64,000 nucleotides of DNA from an uncultured Coriobacteriaceae bacterium (GCA_902773995.1 CACYGL010000002.1:1-64000); one strand, 5' to 3'. Positions 52,440 through 60,934 are shown, counted from the stretch's first letter. Notes: generated from the letters alone by a model not told the origin. A program made the numbers and translations.

Positions 52440-53212
52440 GCTTGCGCCGCGCGCTCGGCGGCACCGTGCTCGCGTGCGGCGTCGACGAAGGCACTAAAGA
52501 GCTGTGGCTGCGTGCGCAGCTTCTCGGGATGCCACTGCACGCCCAAAAAGAAGGTCTTCTCGCTAAACTCCAGACCCTCCGGCGTGCCGTCCTCGGCCCA
52601 CGCAACAACGTGCCCCTCGGGTGCTTGCTTGCAGATTGCCTCGTGGTGGAGCGAGTTCACCTCGCCCGAGGTGAACCCCAGAATCTTTGCCAGGCGGCTC
52701 GTCTCGGCAACGCGTACGTGGTGCACGGGGGTGTCTGGCTGGTCAAGCCTGCTGTGGACGATGGTCTTGGTGGGGTAGTCGCTGATGTCGCGCACAAGCG
52801 TGCCGCCTAGGGTCACGTTCATGACCTGCATGCCACGGCAGATGCCCAGCACCGGCACGTCGGCGTCCCAGCATGCGCGCATGAGCGCCCACTCAAAGGC
52901 GTCGCGTGCTGCGCAGGTGAGCGAGATCTGCGAGTGGCTCTCTGGCGCGTAGGCGTGACCACCAAACGAGCAGTCCGCAATGTCGCCGCCGCCCGTAAAG
53001 AGGATGCCGTCAAGGTGACGCACGATGTCGGGGACCAGGCTGGTTGCGTCAAAGCCAAAGGGGATGGTGTAGGGGAGAGCCACCGGGATGCCACCCGCAT
53101 CTGCCACCGAAGCGGCGTAGTGGTCATCCGTCATGGTCCAGTTTGGGTTCTCGGGGTCCTCCCGGGGCCTAGACGTGATGCCGATGAGCGGCCTGGTGGC
53201 TGCGATTGTCAT
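52427..53212 (-). CDS. class I glutamine amidotransferase, gamma-Glu-GABA hydrolase (PuuD) type
   Basis: A 261-residue peptidase C26 protein. The nucleophile Cys is in VLGICRGMQVMNVTLGG, the oxyanion Gly block is LFTGGGDI, and the His-Glu pair is in FFLGVQWHPEKL. It would hydrolyse gamma-glutamyl amides. ATG at 53212 with GGGAGGAAAC upstream; the open frame extends further but through repeat-rich DNA. No other putrescine genes are present. Confidence 0.88.
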   Translation of the reverse strand: MTIAATRPLIGITSRPREDPENPNWTMTDDHYAASVADAGGIPVALPYTIPFGFDATSLVPDIVRHLDGILFTGGGDIADCSFGGHAYAPESHSQISLTCAARDAFEWALMRACWDADVPVLGICRGMQVMNVTLGGTLVRDISDYPTKTIVHSRLDQPDTPVHHVRVAETSRLAKILGFTSGEVNSLHHEAICKQAPEGHVVAWAEDGTPEGLEFSEKTFFLGVQWHPEKLRTQPQLFSAFVDAAREHGAAERAAQASSL

Positions 53213-53359
53213 GTTTCCTCCCCTGTGCAACATTCCGGTGGATACCTTAGCCGACCAGAGGTGGCTCAACCTGTTTGGGTGGCCAATACAGAAAAAACGA
53301 ACGGGTGGCGCGATTTGGCCCAAGCCGGAGTGGCTCTGGTGCCCGAGAATGACCTGGCG

Positions 53360-53427
53360 ATAAGAAAGGCCGCACGTTGAGAAAGGTGGCACGATGAGAA
53401 AGGCGGCACGATGAGAAAGGTCTCGCT
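53360..53427. repeat. four tandem 17-bp units
   Basis: Units of the form ATGAGAAAGGCGGCACG at 53360-53376, 53377-53393, 53394-53410 and a diverged 53411-53427. There are no spacers, so this is not a CRISPR array. It could be an iteron-like binding array or slippage product. Confidence 0.85.
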
Positions 53428-53495
53428 GCCACACATTCGGGGCCGAACGTGTGACCCGCGCAGGTCGATACAGATTCGGGCTGCGAATGTGTGGC
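53428..53495. repeat. 68-bp inverted repeat with 12-bp arms
   Basis: GCCACACATTCG (53428-53439) and CGAATGTGTGGC (53484-53495) are exact inverses. A further partial copy, CACATTCGGCA, follows at about 53506-53516. The element directly abuts the tandem 17-bp units. Confidence 0.85.
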
Positions 53496-53555
53496 GGCAC
53501 GCTACACATTCGGCAACCAGTAGGGTGCCAAATGCCGCTGCCTACGCCCCTGGGC

Positions 53556-53561
53556 TACAAT
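53556..53561 (+). promoter_or_regulatory. rarA -10 element, probable leaderless transcript
   Basis: TACAAT ends 7 bases before the rarA ATG and no Shine-Dalgarno sequence fits in between. Transcription would then start at or next to the A of the start codon. Confidence 0.6.
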
Positions 53562-53568
53562 CGCTTGC

Positions 53569-54999
53569 ATGGACAACCTCTTCACCAACATAGAGCGCTA
53601 CAAGCGCACGATGAACGCCCCGCTCGCCGCGCGCATGCGTCCTCAGACCCTCGAGGAATACGTGGGCCAGACCGAGGCCGTTGGTCCCGGCAGCTGGCTG
53701 CGCACGGCAATCGAGCACGACACGCTTTCCTCGGTGATTCTCTACGGCCCTGCTGGCACGGGAAAGACCACGCTGGCGCGCATCATCGCTAACTCGACGC
53801 ACGCGGAGTTTGTCGAGGTCTCGGCCGTCACGGGTACCGTGAAGGACCTCCGGCGCGAGATTGAGGCTGCCGAGAGCCGCCTGCTCTCCCTGGGCCGTCG
53901 CACAATCCTCTTTGTGGACGAGATACACCGCTTCAACCGCTCGCAGCAGGACGCGCTGCTGCACGCTGTGGAGGACCGCACCGTGGTCCTGGTGGGCGCT
54001 ACAACCGAGAACCCCTACTTCGAGGTGAACTCTGCGCTGCTCTCGCGCTCGCGCGTGGTGGAGCTCGAGCCACTCGATGACGACTCCATTCGCACCATCG
54101 TGCGCCGCGCGGTCACCTCGGAGTACGGCCTCAAGGGCGCCTTCACGCTCGACGATGACGCGCTTGAGGAGATCGTCACCCTTGCCGGCGGCGACGGTCG
54201 GGCGTCTCTCACCTCGCTCGAGCTGGCAAGCCAGATGGCCGCGCCGGCCGGTACCGCCACGCCGGAGGAGCCCGTGCGCATCACACGCGCCCACGTGCTC
54301 GAGGCCAACCCACGCCACGGCCTGTCGTACGACAAGTCCGGCGACATGCACTACGACATCATCTCCGCCTTCATCAAGTCCATGCGCGGAAGCGACCCTG
54401 ACGCGGCGCTCTACTGGCTGGCGCGCATGCTCGACGCGGGGGAGGACCCCAAGTTCATCGCGCGGCGCATCTTCATCCTGGCCTCGGAGGACATTGGCAA
54501 CGCGGATCCGCAGGCGCTTCTCGTTGCCGAGGCGGCGTTCAAGGCAACCGAGGTCATCGGACTTCCGGAGTGCCGCATCAACCTTGCTCAGGCCGTGGAG
54601 TACATGGCGCTTGCGCCCAAGTCCAATGCCGCCGAGGCGGGGATTGACGCTGCGCTAAAGGAGGTCCGCGAGGGACCGCGCCGAGAGGTACCCAGCTACC
54701 TGCGTGACAGGCATCGTCCCGGATCCGATGAGTACGGCCCCTACCTCTATCCCCACAACTATCCCACTGGCTGGGTGGAGCAGCGCTACCTGCCCGAGGG
54801 CCTTGAGCGCGGCGCGTTCTATCACCCCAGTCCCCGCGGCTGGGAGGCCTGGCGCATCGAAGCCACGGCACGTGACCGGGCGGGGCTTCAGCCCAAGCCG
54901 GCGGATGCGGGCGAGAATGGCGCCGCAGGTGCTGCCGGCGCGGACGCTGCCGCGAACGGCGCCGATCCCACCAAAAACGACGCTCCCGGCAAGGCGTAG
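53569..54999 (+). CDS. rarA: replication-associated recombination ATPase RarA/MgsA
   Basis: A 476-residue AAA+ clamp-loader-like ATPase acting at stalled forks. Walker A YGPAGTGKTTLARI, Walker B ILFVDEIHRFNRSQQDALL, sensor TTENPYFEVN, and the C-terminal RarA block SFHYDIISAFIKSMRGSDPD-like (here MHYDIISAFIKSMRGSDPDA). An extra Ala/Gly/Asp-rich tail of about 30 residues is not part of the family core. The start is supported by family alignment despite the absent RBS. Confidence 0.95.
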   Translation: MDNLFTNIERYKRTMNAPLAARMRPQTLEEYVGQTEAVGPGSWLRTAIEHDTLSSVILYGPAGTGKTTLARIIANSTHAEFVEVSAVTGTVKDLRREIEAAESRLLSLGRRTILFVDEIHRFNRSQQDALLHAVEDRTVVLVGATTENPYFEVNSALLSRSRVVELEPLDDDSIRTIVRRAVTSEYGLKGAFTLDDDALEEIVTLAGGDGRASLTSLELASQMAAPAGTATPEEPVRITRAHVLEANPRHGLSYDKSGDMHYDIISAFIKSMRGSDPDAALYWLARMLDAGEDPKFIARRIFILASEDIGNADPQALLVAEAAFKATEVIGLPECRINLAQAVEYMALAPKSNAAEAGIDAALKEVREGPRREVPSYLRDRHRPGSDEYGPYLYPHNYPTGWVEQRYLPEGLERGAFYHPSPRGWEAWRIEATARDRAGLQPKPADAGENGAAGAAGADAAANGADPTKNDAPGKA

Positions 55000-55212
55000 G
55001 CGCCGAGAAATACCGCTCGCCGCCTCTCGCACCACCGTTTGGCCCTTCCGTCTGCCGTTTCAGGATGCAGGACACGCCAGAAATTCGACAGGTTAGTACG
55101 GTTCCCCTCATTCGAGGCTTCATCGATTTGTAATGACTCTCGAGCAAGGCGCACCGAATACCGATGCGCGGGATGGCCGGGATGGTCCCGGCCAGAGGGG
55201 AAGGAACCTAGC
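55000..55212 (+). promoter_or_regulatory. leader of the small lipoprotein gene
   Basis: No strong promoter is obvious. A perfect hairpin, GGCCGGGA TGG TCCCGGCC (55175-55193), ends 8 bases before the RBS region GAGGGGAAGGA and could modulate translation. Confidence 0.4.
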
Positions 55213-55704
55213 ATGAAGAAGCAGGTACTGGTTGCGGGTCTGCTTGCCGCAACGCTCTGCATGCCGCTCGCGGCCTGCGGTGGCTCGTCGACCTCGTCTA
55301 CCAGCTCGTCGTCCTCCACGACCACGAGCAGCACGAGCACGACCTCCAGCTCGTCGAGCGACAGCTCCACCTCCGAGTTTGACGCCAACAAGGCTTATGC
55401 CGGCCAGTGGCGCGGCTCCGTCGAGATTACCGGCCAGACCGTCTACGGCACCGCCGGCGGCAGCGAGCAGATGCTCGACGTGAACCTGAACGATGACGGC
55501 ACCTGCGAGGTCAAGCCCCTCGAGGCTCACGCCGACCTCCTCACCGACACGGGCACCTGGGAGGGCACCGAGGACGAGATCACGCTGCACCTCTCGTCCA
55601 AGGACATCACGCTCAAGGTCGTCGACAAGAACACGCTTGAGGGCAACGCTGCCGACTTCGACATCGCCGACTTCGACACCATCAACTTCGACTTCTACGG
55701 CTAA
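55213..55704 (+). CDS. small lipoprotein with Ser/Thr linker and beta-rich domain
   Basis: A 163-residue protein. Signal peptide and lipobox LAAC (Cys22), then an almost pure Ser/Thr linker (about 25-52), then a domain of about 110 residues (AYAGQWRGSVEITG, LNDDGTCEVKP, DTGTWEGTEDEITLHLSSKD). Its pattern of short beta strands suggests a lipocalin-like or META-type fold. Function unknown. Start at the ATG with AAGGA upstream. Its TAA stop overlaps a 31-bp palindrome by one base. Confidence 0.82.
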   Translation: MKKQVLVAGLLAATLCMPLAACGGSSTSSTSSSSSTTTSSTSTTSSSSSDSSTSEFDANKAYAGQWRGSVEITGQTVYGTAGGSEQMLDVNLNDDGTCEVKPLEAHADLLTDTGTWEGTEDEITLHLSSKDITLKVVDKNTLEGNAADFDIADFDTINFDFYG

Positions 55705-55734
55705 TGAGACAAAGGGAGTTTCCCTTTGTCTCAT
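55704..55734. repeat. 31-bp palindrome, copy 6 (centre GTT)
   Basis: Perfect 14-base arms around GTT; its first base is the last base of the lipoprotein stop codon. Confidence 0.95.
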
Positions 55735-55875
55735 GACGGGCCACGCGGGTGGGCGTTGGGAGCGCCCCGCCCGTAGGCCCCAGCTTTACGCGGGAATCGC
55801 CACGGCCACATGGCCGTGCGGAGGGAAGGCTGCGGCCCCCTGTGGGAGGGGGACCGCACGACAAGAGGAGAAAGA

Positions 55876-58350
55876 ATGGGAAACAACCTGACGCGCAGGA
55901 ACTTCCTTGCTGGGTCGGCTGCCGCGGCGGCGCTCGCAGGGCTTGCTGGGTGCTCGACCGGTGGCGATGCCACCGCAACGGACGCAGCAGCCTCACTGCC
56001 CTCGGCCGACAAGTACCCCATCGACCCGGACGGCTCGGACGTCCAGGCCAAGTGGACGAGCGAGGAGACCAGGGACGGCTGGACGCGCTACACCAACCCG
56101 GACGGCGGGGCCGAGCTGGGCGTGATGGACACCTCGAAGATCATCCAGGTGGACGGCCTCGCGTTCAAGGACATGAACGGCAACGGCAAGCTCGACTTCT
56201 ACGAGGACTGGCGTCAGAGCGTCGACGACCGTGCGAAGGCACTGGCGGACATGATGAGCGCCGAGGAGATCTTCCCCCTGCTGTGGGCAGGTGCAGCGGC
56301 GGCTGGAGGCATGGGCACCGATACGGACGACCTGGGCCTCATCAAGGAAGGCTCGCGTGCTGGCGTCTCGCGCCTCATGTCTGACGCAGACTCCTACGCC
56401 ACCGACATCGCCTGGATCAACGGGGTTCAGGAGGCCTGTGAACAGGACTCGTACGGCATACCGTACTTCAACTACTCTGACCCCTACTCGCTCTTCAATG
56501 TGCCCTCCAGCGCTGGCCTCGCGGCCTGCATGGACAAGGACATCTGGCGCAAGGCTGGCATGTGGCAGGCGCGCGCATGGCGTGCGACCGGCGTTCGCTG
56601 CGACCTTGGTCCCCAGATTGACGTGTACTCCAACCCCATCGGATGCCGCCTCAACGGCTCCGTCTCTGAGGACCCTGCGCTGAACCGCGACTTTGCCGCA
56701 GCGTTTGGCGGCGGCATGCAGTCCACCTGGGGCGATGACGAGGCGACCGATGACCAAGGCTGGGGCAAGGACTCCTGTGGCGTCATGCTCAAGCACTTCG
56801 TGGGCGAGGGCTGCGCAGAGGGCGGTCGTAACGACCACACTGACTCTGGCAAGTGGAGCGTCTTCCCAGGCGGGAACTACAACGCTCACCTCGTCCCGTT
56901 CCTGGACGGCGGGATGCACCTCGACTCCAAGACGGATCAGGCGATGGCCATCATGCCCTGCTATGGCATTGACTACGACCCCAACGACCCCGATGGGCTC
57001 GGCGAGCACGTGGGCTCTGCGTACAGCAAGCACAACATCAGCATCCTACGCAACGCCGGTTGGGACGGCATGCTCTGCACAGACTGGATGATCCTCGAGC
57101 ACATCCCCTGGGGCGTCAAGAACCTCTCCGTTGCCGAGCGCTTCGAGAAGCTCATGAGGAATTCCATCAGCCAGCACGGCGGCTCCTTCCAGCCCGACGT
57201 CGCCACCGAGGCATACGACCTCATGGTCAAGGACATGGGCGAGGACGAGGCCCTGGCGCAGCTCCGCGAGAACGCCCGCAGGATCTTCAAGGCCGAGATG
57301 TTCGTCCAGCTCTTCGAGAATCCCTACTCCGACCGCGAGGCAGCGAAGGCTGTATTTGCCAATGAGAAGGCTACCGAGTTTGGCACTGATGCGGCAGACA
57401 AGTGCGTCATCATGCTCAAGAACAGCGGGAATGCAATCTCTAAGGACGGGATTGGCTCATCCGACAAGGTCTACATCCCGCGCAAGTACACCCCTGCGCA
57501 GAAGGGCTTCTTCGGTCCCGGCGCTCCCGCAAAAGTCGACCCGTGCTTCGGGGCGGACTTCGCCGACAAGTACTTCACTGTGGTCACGGACGGCGTAGGC
57601 GACCCAACGGGAGAGGCTGGAGATGACGGGAACGCGACGTACCAGGCAAGCGACATCCAGAAGCTGAGCGCCGAGGACCTCGCGGATGTGAAGTACGCCA
57701 TCGTCTACATCGACAGTCCGAATGATGCGTACCAGGGCGTGGAAGGCGGGCAGCAGTTCAACCCCCTGGGCTCACCCGACGATCCCTACGACCCGCCCGT
57801 CTGGAAGCCCATTTCCCTGCAGTACCGCCCGTTCACGGCGGATGGCGACTACGTGCGCAAGGAGTCGCTCAACCCCGCTGACGAGTTTGGCAACTACGAG
57901 AACCGCTCAGTCTACGGCCAGTCGACCTATGCAACTAACGAAAGCGACCTTGACCTCGTCATCGACGTCAAGAGCCGTCTCCCGAAGGACGCGAAGCTCA
58001 TCCTGCTCGTCAACGTCAACAGGCCGATGGTGTTCTCCGAGGTGGAGCCCTACGCCGACGCGATTCTCGTCTACTTTAGCGATGTCTACCCCGAGTCCTT
58101 CGCGCACGTCATCTCTGGTAAGGTCGAGCCTTCCGGCCTGCTGCCCTACCAGATGCCCAAGGACATGGAGACGGTCTTCACGCAGGACGAGGACGTGCCC
58201 CGCGACATGGACTGCTACACCGATGCCGACGGCAACACCTACGACTTCTGCTACGGCCTCAACTGGAGTGGCGTCATCGATGATGACCGCACCAAGACCT
58301 ACAAGGCCGCGCCTCTCACCAAGCCCGATGCTGAAGTAAAGGCGGACTAG
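55876..58350 (+). CDS. Tat-exported lipoprotein glycoside hydrolase family 3 (beta-glucosidase-like)
   Basis: An 824-residue protein. The N-terminus has a twin-arginine motif (TRRNFLAGSA) and lipobox LAGC, so it is probably a folded, Tat-exported lipoprotein. The GH3 core follows: SRLMSDADSYATDIAWINGV, GPQIDVYSNPIGCRLNGSVS, VMLKHFVGEG and the nucleophile region GMLCTDWMILEH, with a C-terminal alpha/beta domain (about 525-800). The probable nucleophile Asp is in CTDW. It likely removes glucosyl or other residues from host or plant glycosides outside the cell. RBS GAGGAG. A large hairpin terminator follows. Upstream gap 55735-55875 is GC-rich with small hairpins only. Confidence 0.85.
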   Translation: MGNNLTRRNFLAGSAAAAALAGLAGCSTGGDATATDAAASLPSADKYPIDPDGSDVQAKWTSEETRDGWTRYTNPDGGAELGVMDTSKIIQVDGLAFKDMNGNGKLDFYEDWRQSVDDRAKALADMMSAEEIFPLLWAGAAAAGGMGTDTDDLGLIKEGSRAGVSRLMSDADSYATDIAWINGVQEACEQDSYGIPYFNYSDPYSLFNVPSSAGLAACMDKDIWRKAGMWQARAWRATGVRCDLGPQIDVYSNPIGCRLNGSVSEDPALNRDFAAAFGGGMQSTWGDDEATDDQGWGKDSCGVMLKHFVGEGCAEGGRNDHTDSGKWSVFPGGNYNAHLVPFLDGGMHLDSKTDQAMAIMPCYGIDYDPNDPDGLGEHVGSAYSKHNISILRNAGWDGMLCTDWMILEHIPWGVKNLSVAERFEKLMRNSISQHGGSFQPDVATEAYDLMVKDMGEDEALAQLRENARRIFKAEMFVQLFENPYSDREAAKAVFANEKATEFGTDAADKCVIMLKNSGNAISKDGIGSSDKVYIPRKYTPAQKGFFGPGAPAKVDPCFGADFADKYFTVVTDGVGDPTGEAGDDGNATYQASDIQKLSAEDLADVKYAIVYIDSPNDAYQGVEGGQQFNPLGSPDDPYDPPVWKPISLQYRPFTADGDYVRKESLNPADEFGNYENRSVYGQSTYATNESDLDLVIDVKSRLPKDAKLILLVNVNRPMVFSEVEPYADAILVYFSDVYPESFAHVISGKVEPSGLLPYQMPKDMETVFTQDEDVPRDMDCYTDADGNTYDFCYGLNWSGVIDDDRTKTYKAAPLTKPDAEVKAD

Positions 58351-58360
58351 CCCCACCCTC

Positions 58361-58395
58361 CCTGCTCGACCGCACTCTCCCGGCGGTCGAGCAGG
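58361..58395 (+). terminator. hairpin after the GH3 gene
   Basis: Perfect 13-bp arms CCTGCTCGACCGC / GCGGTCGAGCAGG with a 9-base loop, starting 10 bases after the stop. No T-run; the 31-bp palindrome begins 7 bases later. Confidence 0.7.
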
Positions 58396-58402
58396 TCCCC
58401 CT

Positions 58403-58433
58403 ATGAGACAAAGGGACAGTCCCTTTGTCTCAT
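58403..58433. repeat. 31-bp palindrome, copy 7 (centre CAG)
   Basis: Perfect 14-base arms around CAG, the reverse complement of the CTG centre in copy 1. It follows a terminator-type hairpin, as copies 2 and 3 do. Confidence 0.95.
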
Positions 58434-58755
58434 TCCGGTAGGGACGCGTCACTCTTCCTCCTATATCCCAGCGCGTCCCAGCGACCGGGGCCGGCTCTTT
58501 GGCGGCCCCGGTTCGTGTGTCTCGGCGCATCGCTGCGTATTGAATGAGGGTTGCATGTCGCCGGAAGGACACTTTTGGCGGAGAATGTCGACAGAACTCA
58601 CTCTCCGGCGACATTTTGTCTCCGTAAGGCCAATTTTGGCGAGATTTGCAACATCCGGTGCCCTCCGGCGACGCGCCCCCGCCCCGCGCTGTCCCCCGCC
58701 CATCCGCTATGATGTCCCGCGGACAACATTCGCATCACAGGTAGGGATTTAACGC
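58434..58755. other. intergenic gap with hairpin and inverted repeats
   Basis: Contains a 9-bp stem (ACCGGGGCC / GGCCCCGGT, 58484-58492 and 58504-58512), a 60-bp inverted repeat (58555-58614) and TATGAT at 58708-58713, the likely -10 of the ABC exporter gene. No coding frame is supported. Confidence 0.6.
58555..58614. repeat. 60-bp inverted repeat with CTCCGGCG words
   Basis: ATGTCGCCGGA (58555-58565) and TCCGGCGACAT (58604-58614) are exact inverses. The words GCCGGAAGG, TTTTGGCG and CTCCGGCGAC recur inside and just after it, relating it loosely to the 47.1- and 50.9-kb repeats. Confidence 0.75.
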
Positions 58756-60508
58756 ATGAGCAACGGCACCTCCGGGTCCACGGCGCATCGTCGCCGCAGA
58801 CTCTTCTCCAGTTTTCTCGGCTACTACGCTGGTCAGCTGCACCTCTTCATCGCAGACATTATCTGCGCAATCACTGTCGCGGGCATTGACCTCGCCTGAT
58901 GCCATAACCTCAGCCCTCCTGTACCTTCTCGTGGGGTTTGTCGTCATGTATGCCGTGCGCTTTGGGTGCCGCTACTTCGTGGCATATTGGGGCCACGTCA
59001 TGGGCGCGCGCATGGAGAGCCGCATGCGCGAGGACCTCTTCGACGCCTACGAGCGCATGAGCCTCTCGTTCTTTGACCGCAACAAGTCCGGAGACCTCAT
59101 GAGCCGCCTGGTGAGCGACCTCTTCGACATCTCCGAGGCGGCCCACCACGGCCCGGAGTTCCTGCTCATCGGCTTCATTGAGGTGGTGGGCTCGTTCGTG
59201 ATCCTCTCGTTTATCAACGTGCCTCTTACCGTCTGCCTGGGCGTTGTTCTCGCCGTCCTCGTTGTCTACAACCTGCGGGCGAACCTCAAGATGAAGGCGG
59301 TCTTTCGCGAGAACCGCGTGCGCATCTCCAACGTGAACTCGCGCCTGGAGGACAGTCTTGCCGGCGTCCGTGTGGTCAAGAGCTTTGCCGCCGAGGACGT
59401 TGAGCGCGAGAAGTTCCGCGAGAGCAACGAGGCATACCTCGACTCCAAGGTGCGCATGTATCGCGCCATGGGCCGCTACCAGGCAGGCATTGCCGCGCTC
59501 ATGGGCATCCTCTACACGCTCATCGTGGTGATGGGCGGCTGGCTCATCGCCCAGGGGCAGATGGAGGCCACGGACCTTGCCACCTACGCCCTGTACATCT
59601 CGCTCTTTACCACGCCCATCGAGAACATCCTCAACTTTACCGAGACCTTCCAGAAGGCCATCGCCGGCTTCCGTCGCTTCAAGGAAATGGTCGACTCCCA
59701 GCCCGAGATTGAGGACGCCCCCGGCGCGCCGGCGCTCAAGGTGACCAAGGGCGCCATCTCGTACCGTGACGTGCACTTTGCGTACGACAACGGGGACGGC
59801 GAGGGCCCTGGCGAGAACCCCGAGGTCATCCGTGGCCTTAACCTGGATATTCGCCCCGGCGAGACTATTGCTCTGGTGGGCGCGTCCGGAGGCGGCAAGT
59901 CCACCACCTGCGCGCTTCTCCCGCGCTTCTACGACGTGGACTCTGGCTCCATCATCATCGACGGGCAGGACGTGCGCTCGGTCACCCAGCGAAGCCTGCG
60001 CGAGGCCATTGGCATTGTCCAGCAGGAGGTCTACCTCTTTGACGGGACCATCGCCGAGAACATTGCCTACGGCAACCCGCGCGCGACCATGGCACAGATA
60101 GAGCAGGCTGCCGAGAAGGCCAACATCGCCGAGTTCATCGAGACGCTGCCCGACGGCTACGAGACCCAGGTGGGGGAGAGGGGCACCCGCCTCTCGGGCG
60201 GGCAGAAGCAGCGCATTGCCATCGCGCGCGTCTTTCTCAAGGACCCGAAGATCCTCATCCTGGACGAGGCCACCTCTGCCTTGGACAACGAGTCCGAGCA
60301 CGCGGTGCAGGAGTCGCTCGCCGAGCTTTCGCGCGGGCGCACGACCATCGTGATCGCGCATCGCCTCTCTACCATCAAGGATGCCGACGAAATCGCGACA
60401 ATCGACGCCGGGCGCGTGGTTGAGCGCGGGACGCATGAGGAACTTCTCGCACGTGGCGGCACCTATGCGCGGTACTACCGCATGCAGTTCGAGGGCACGC
60501 GGGCGTAG
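58756..60508 (+). pseudogene. MsbA-type ABC exporter, N-terminal deletion and frameshift
   Basis: The ATG at 58756 opens 47 residues that are the normal exporter N-terminus (RRLFSSFLGYYAGQLHLFIA and the first membrane helix, ending AGIDLA) before TGA at 58897. The rest of the exporter continues in the +1 frame from about 58886 (SPDAITSALLYLLVGFVVMY onwards) to 60508. Relatives have about 15 further residues between these parts, so a 3n+2 deletion is inferred at about 58885-58899. The downstream part is otherwise intact: Walker A GASGGGKSTT, signature RLSGGQKQR, Walker B ILILDEATSALD, H-loop AHRLS. A TTG at 58886 could give a product lacking the first helix. Confidence 0.78.
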
Positions 60509-60934
60509 GGTTGCGCGTGGAGCGGCGGGGCGCGGCGGCGGCGAGCGGCAGTGGCCTTCTCGGCAATGCCGCGTGTTTTCGCCGGTTAGGGAAATTCCGA
60601 ACGGTTAGGCCCCCCTAAATGGCGAAATGGCGCGGCATTGCAGTAATGCCGCGGATTCCGAACGGTTAAGCCGCCCTAACCGTTCGAGAAATTCCTAAAT
60701 GGCGAAATGGCGCGGCATTGAAGCGCGGATGACGGCAGCCCGCCTCCCGGCGCCACTCCGGCAACGGTGCCCAGTCCCTCTCCTCCCCAGCTTGTCCAGC
60801 CCCCAGAGCCTTTGGCATCCAACAGGTGTCTGGTATGCGACCAAGTTCACCCAAACGGGTAGAATGTCGGCGTACGTGTGGTGCGTCGTGCCCCCAGGCT
60901 TTCCCGAGGGACGTCGCAAGAGAAGGGACACAAG
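60509..60934. other. intergenic gap with 80-bp duplication
   Basis: The left half holds the repeat block described at 60614-60720. The right half contains GGGTAGAAT (60857-60865), a possible promoter of the DUF948-RsbW-SigF operon, and no gene. Confidence 0.6.
60614..60720. repeat. tandem 80-bp period repeat including a dispersed 22-bp word
   Basis: A 27-bp word (core TAAATGGCGAAATGGCGCGG) is repeated exactly at 60614-60640 and 60694-60720. Between them, 60647-60668 is an exact reverse-orientation copy of the 22-bp repeat found twice at 12.1-12.2 kb. ATTCCGAACGGTTAGG also occurs at 60594-60609, giving further partial copies. Confidence 0.85.

Larger units (their letters stand above)
53213..53568. 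other. divergent gap with tandem and inverted repeats
   Basis: A 356-base gap between the amidotransferase (-) and rarA (+). It contains four 17-bp tandem units (53360-53427), a 68-bp inverted repeat (53428-53495) and the rarA promoter. The stretch 53213-53359 shows nothing recognisable. Confidence 0.7.

Noticed and set aside
53360-53427. Possible CRISPR array
   Set aside because: The 17-bp units are directly contiguous, have no spacers and there are no cas genes in the window.
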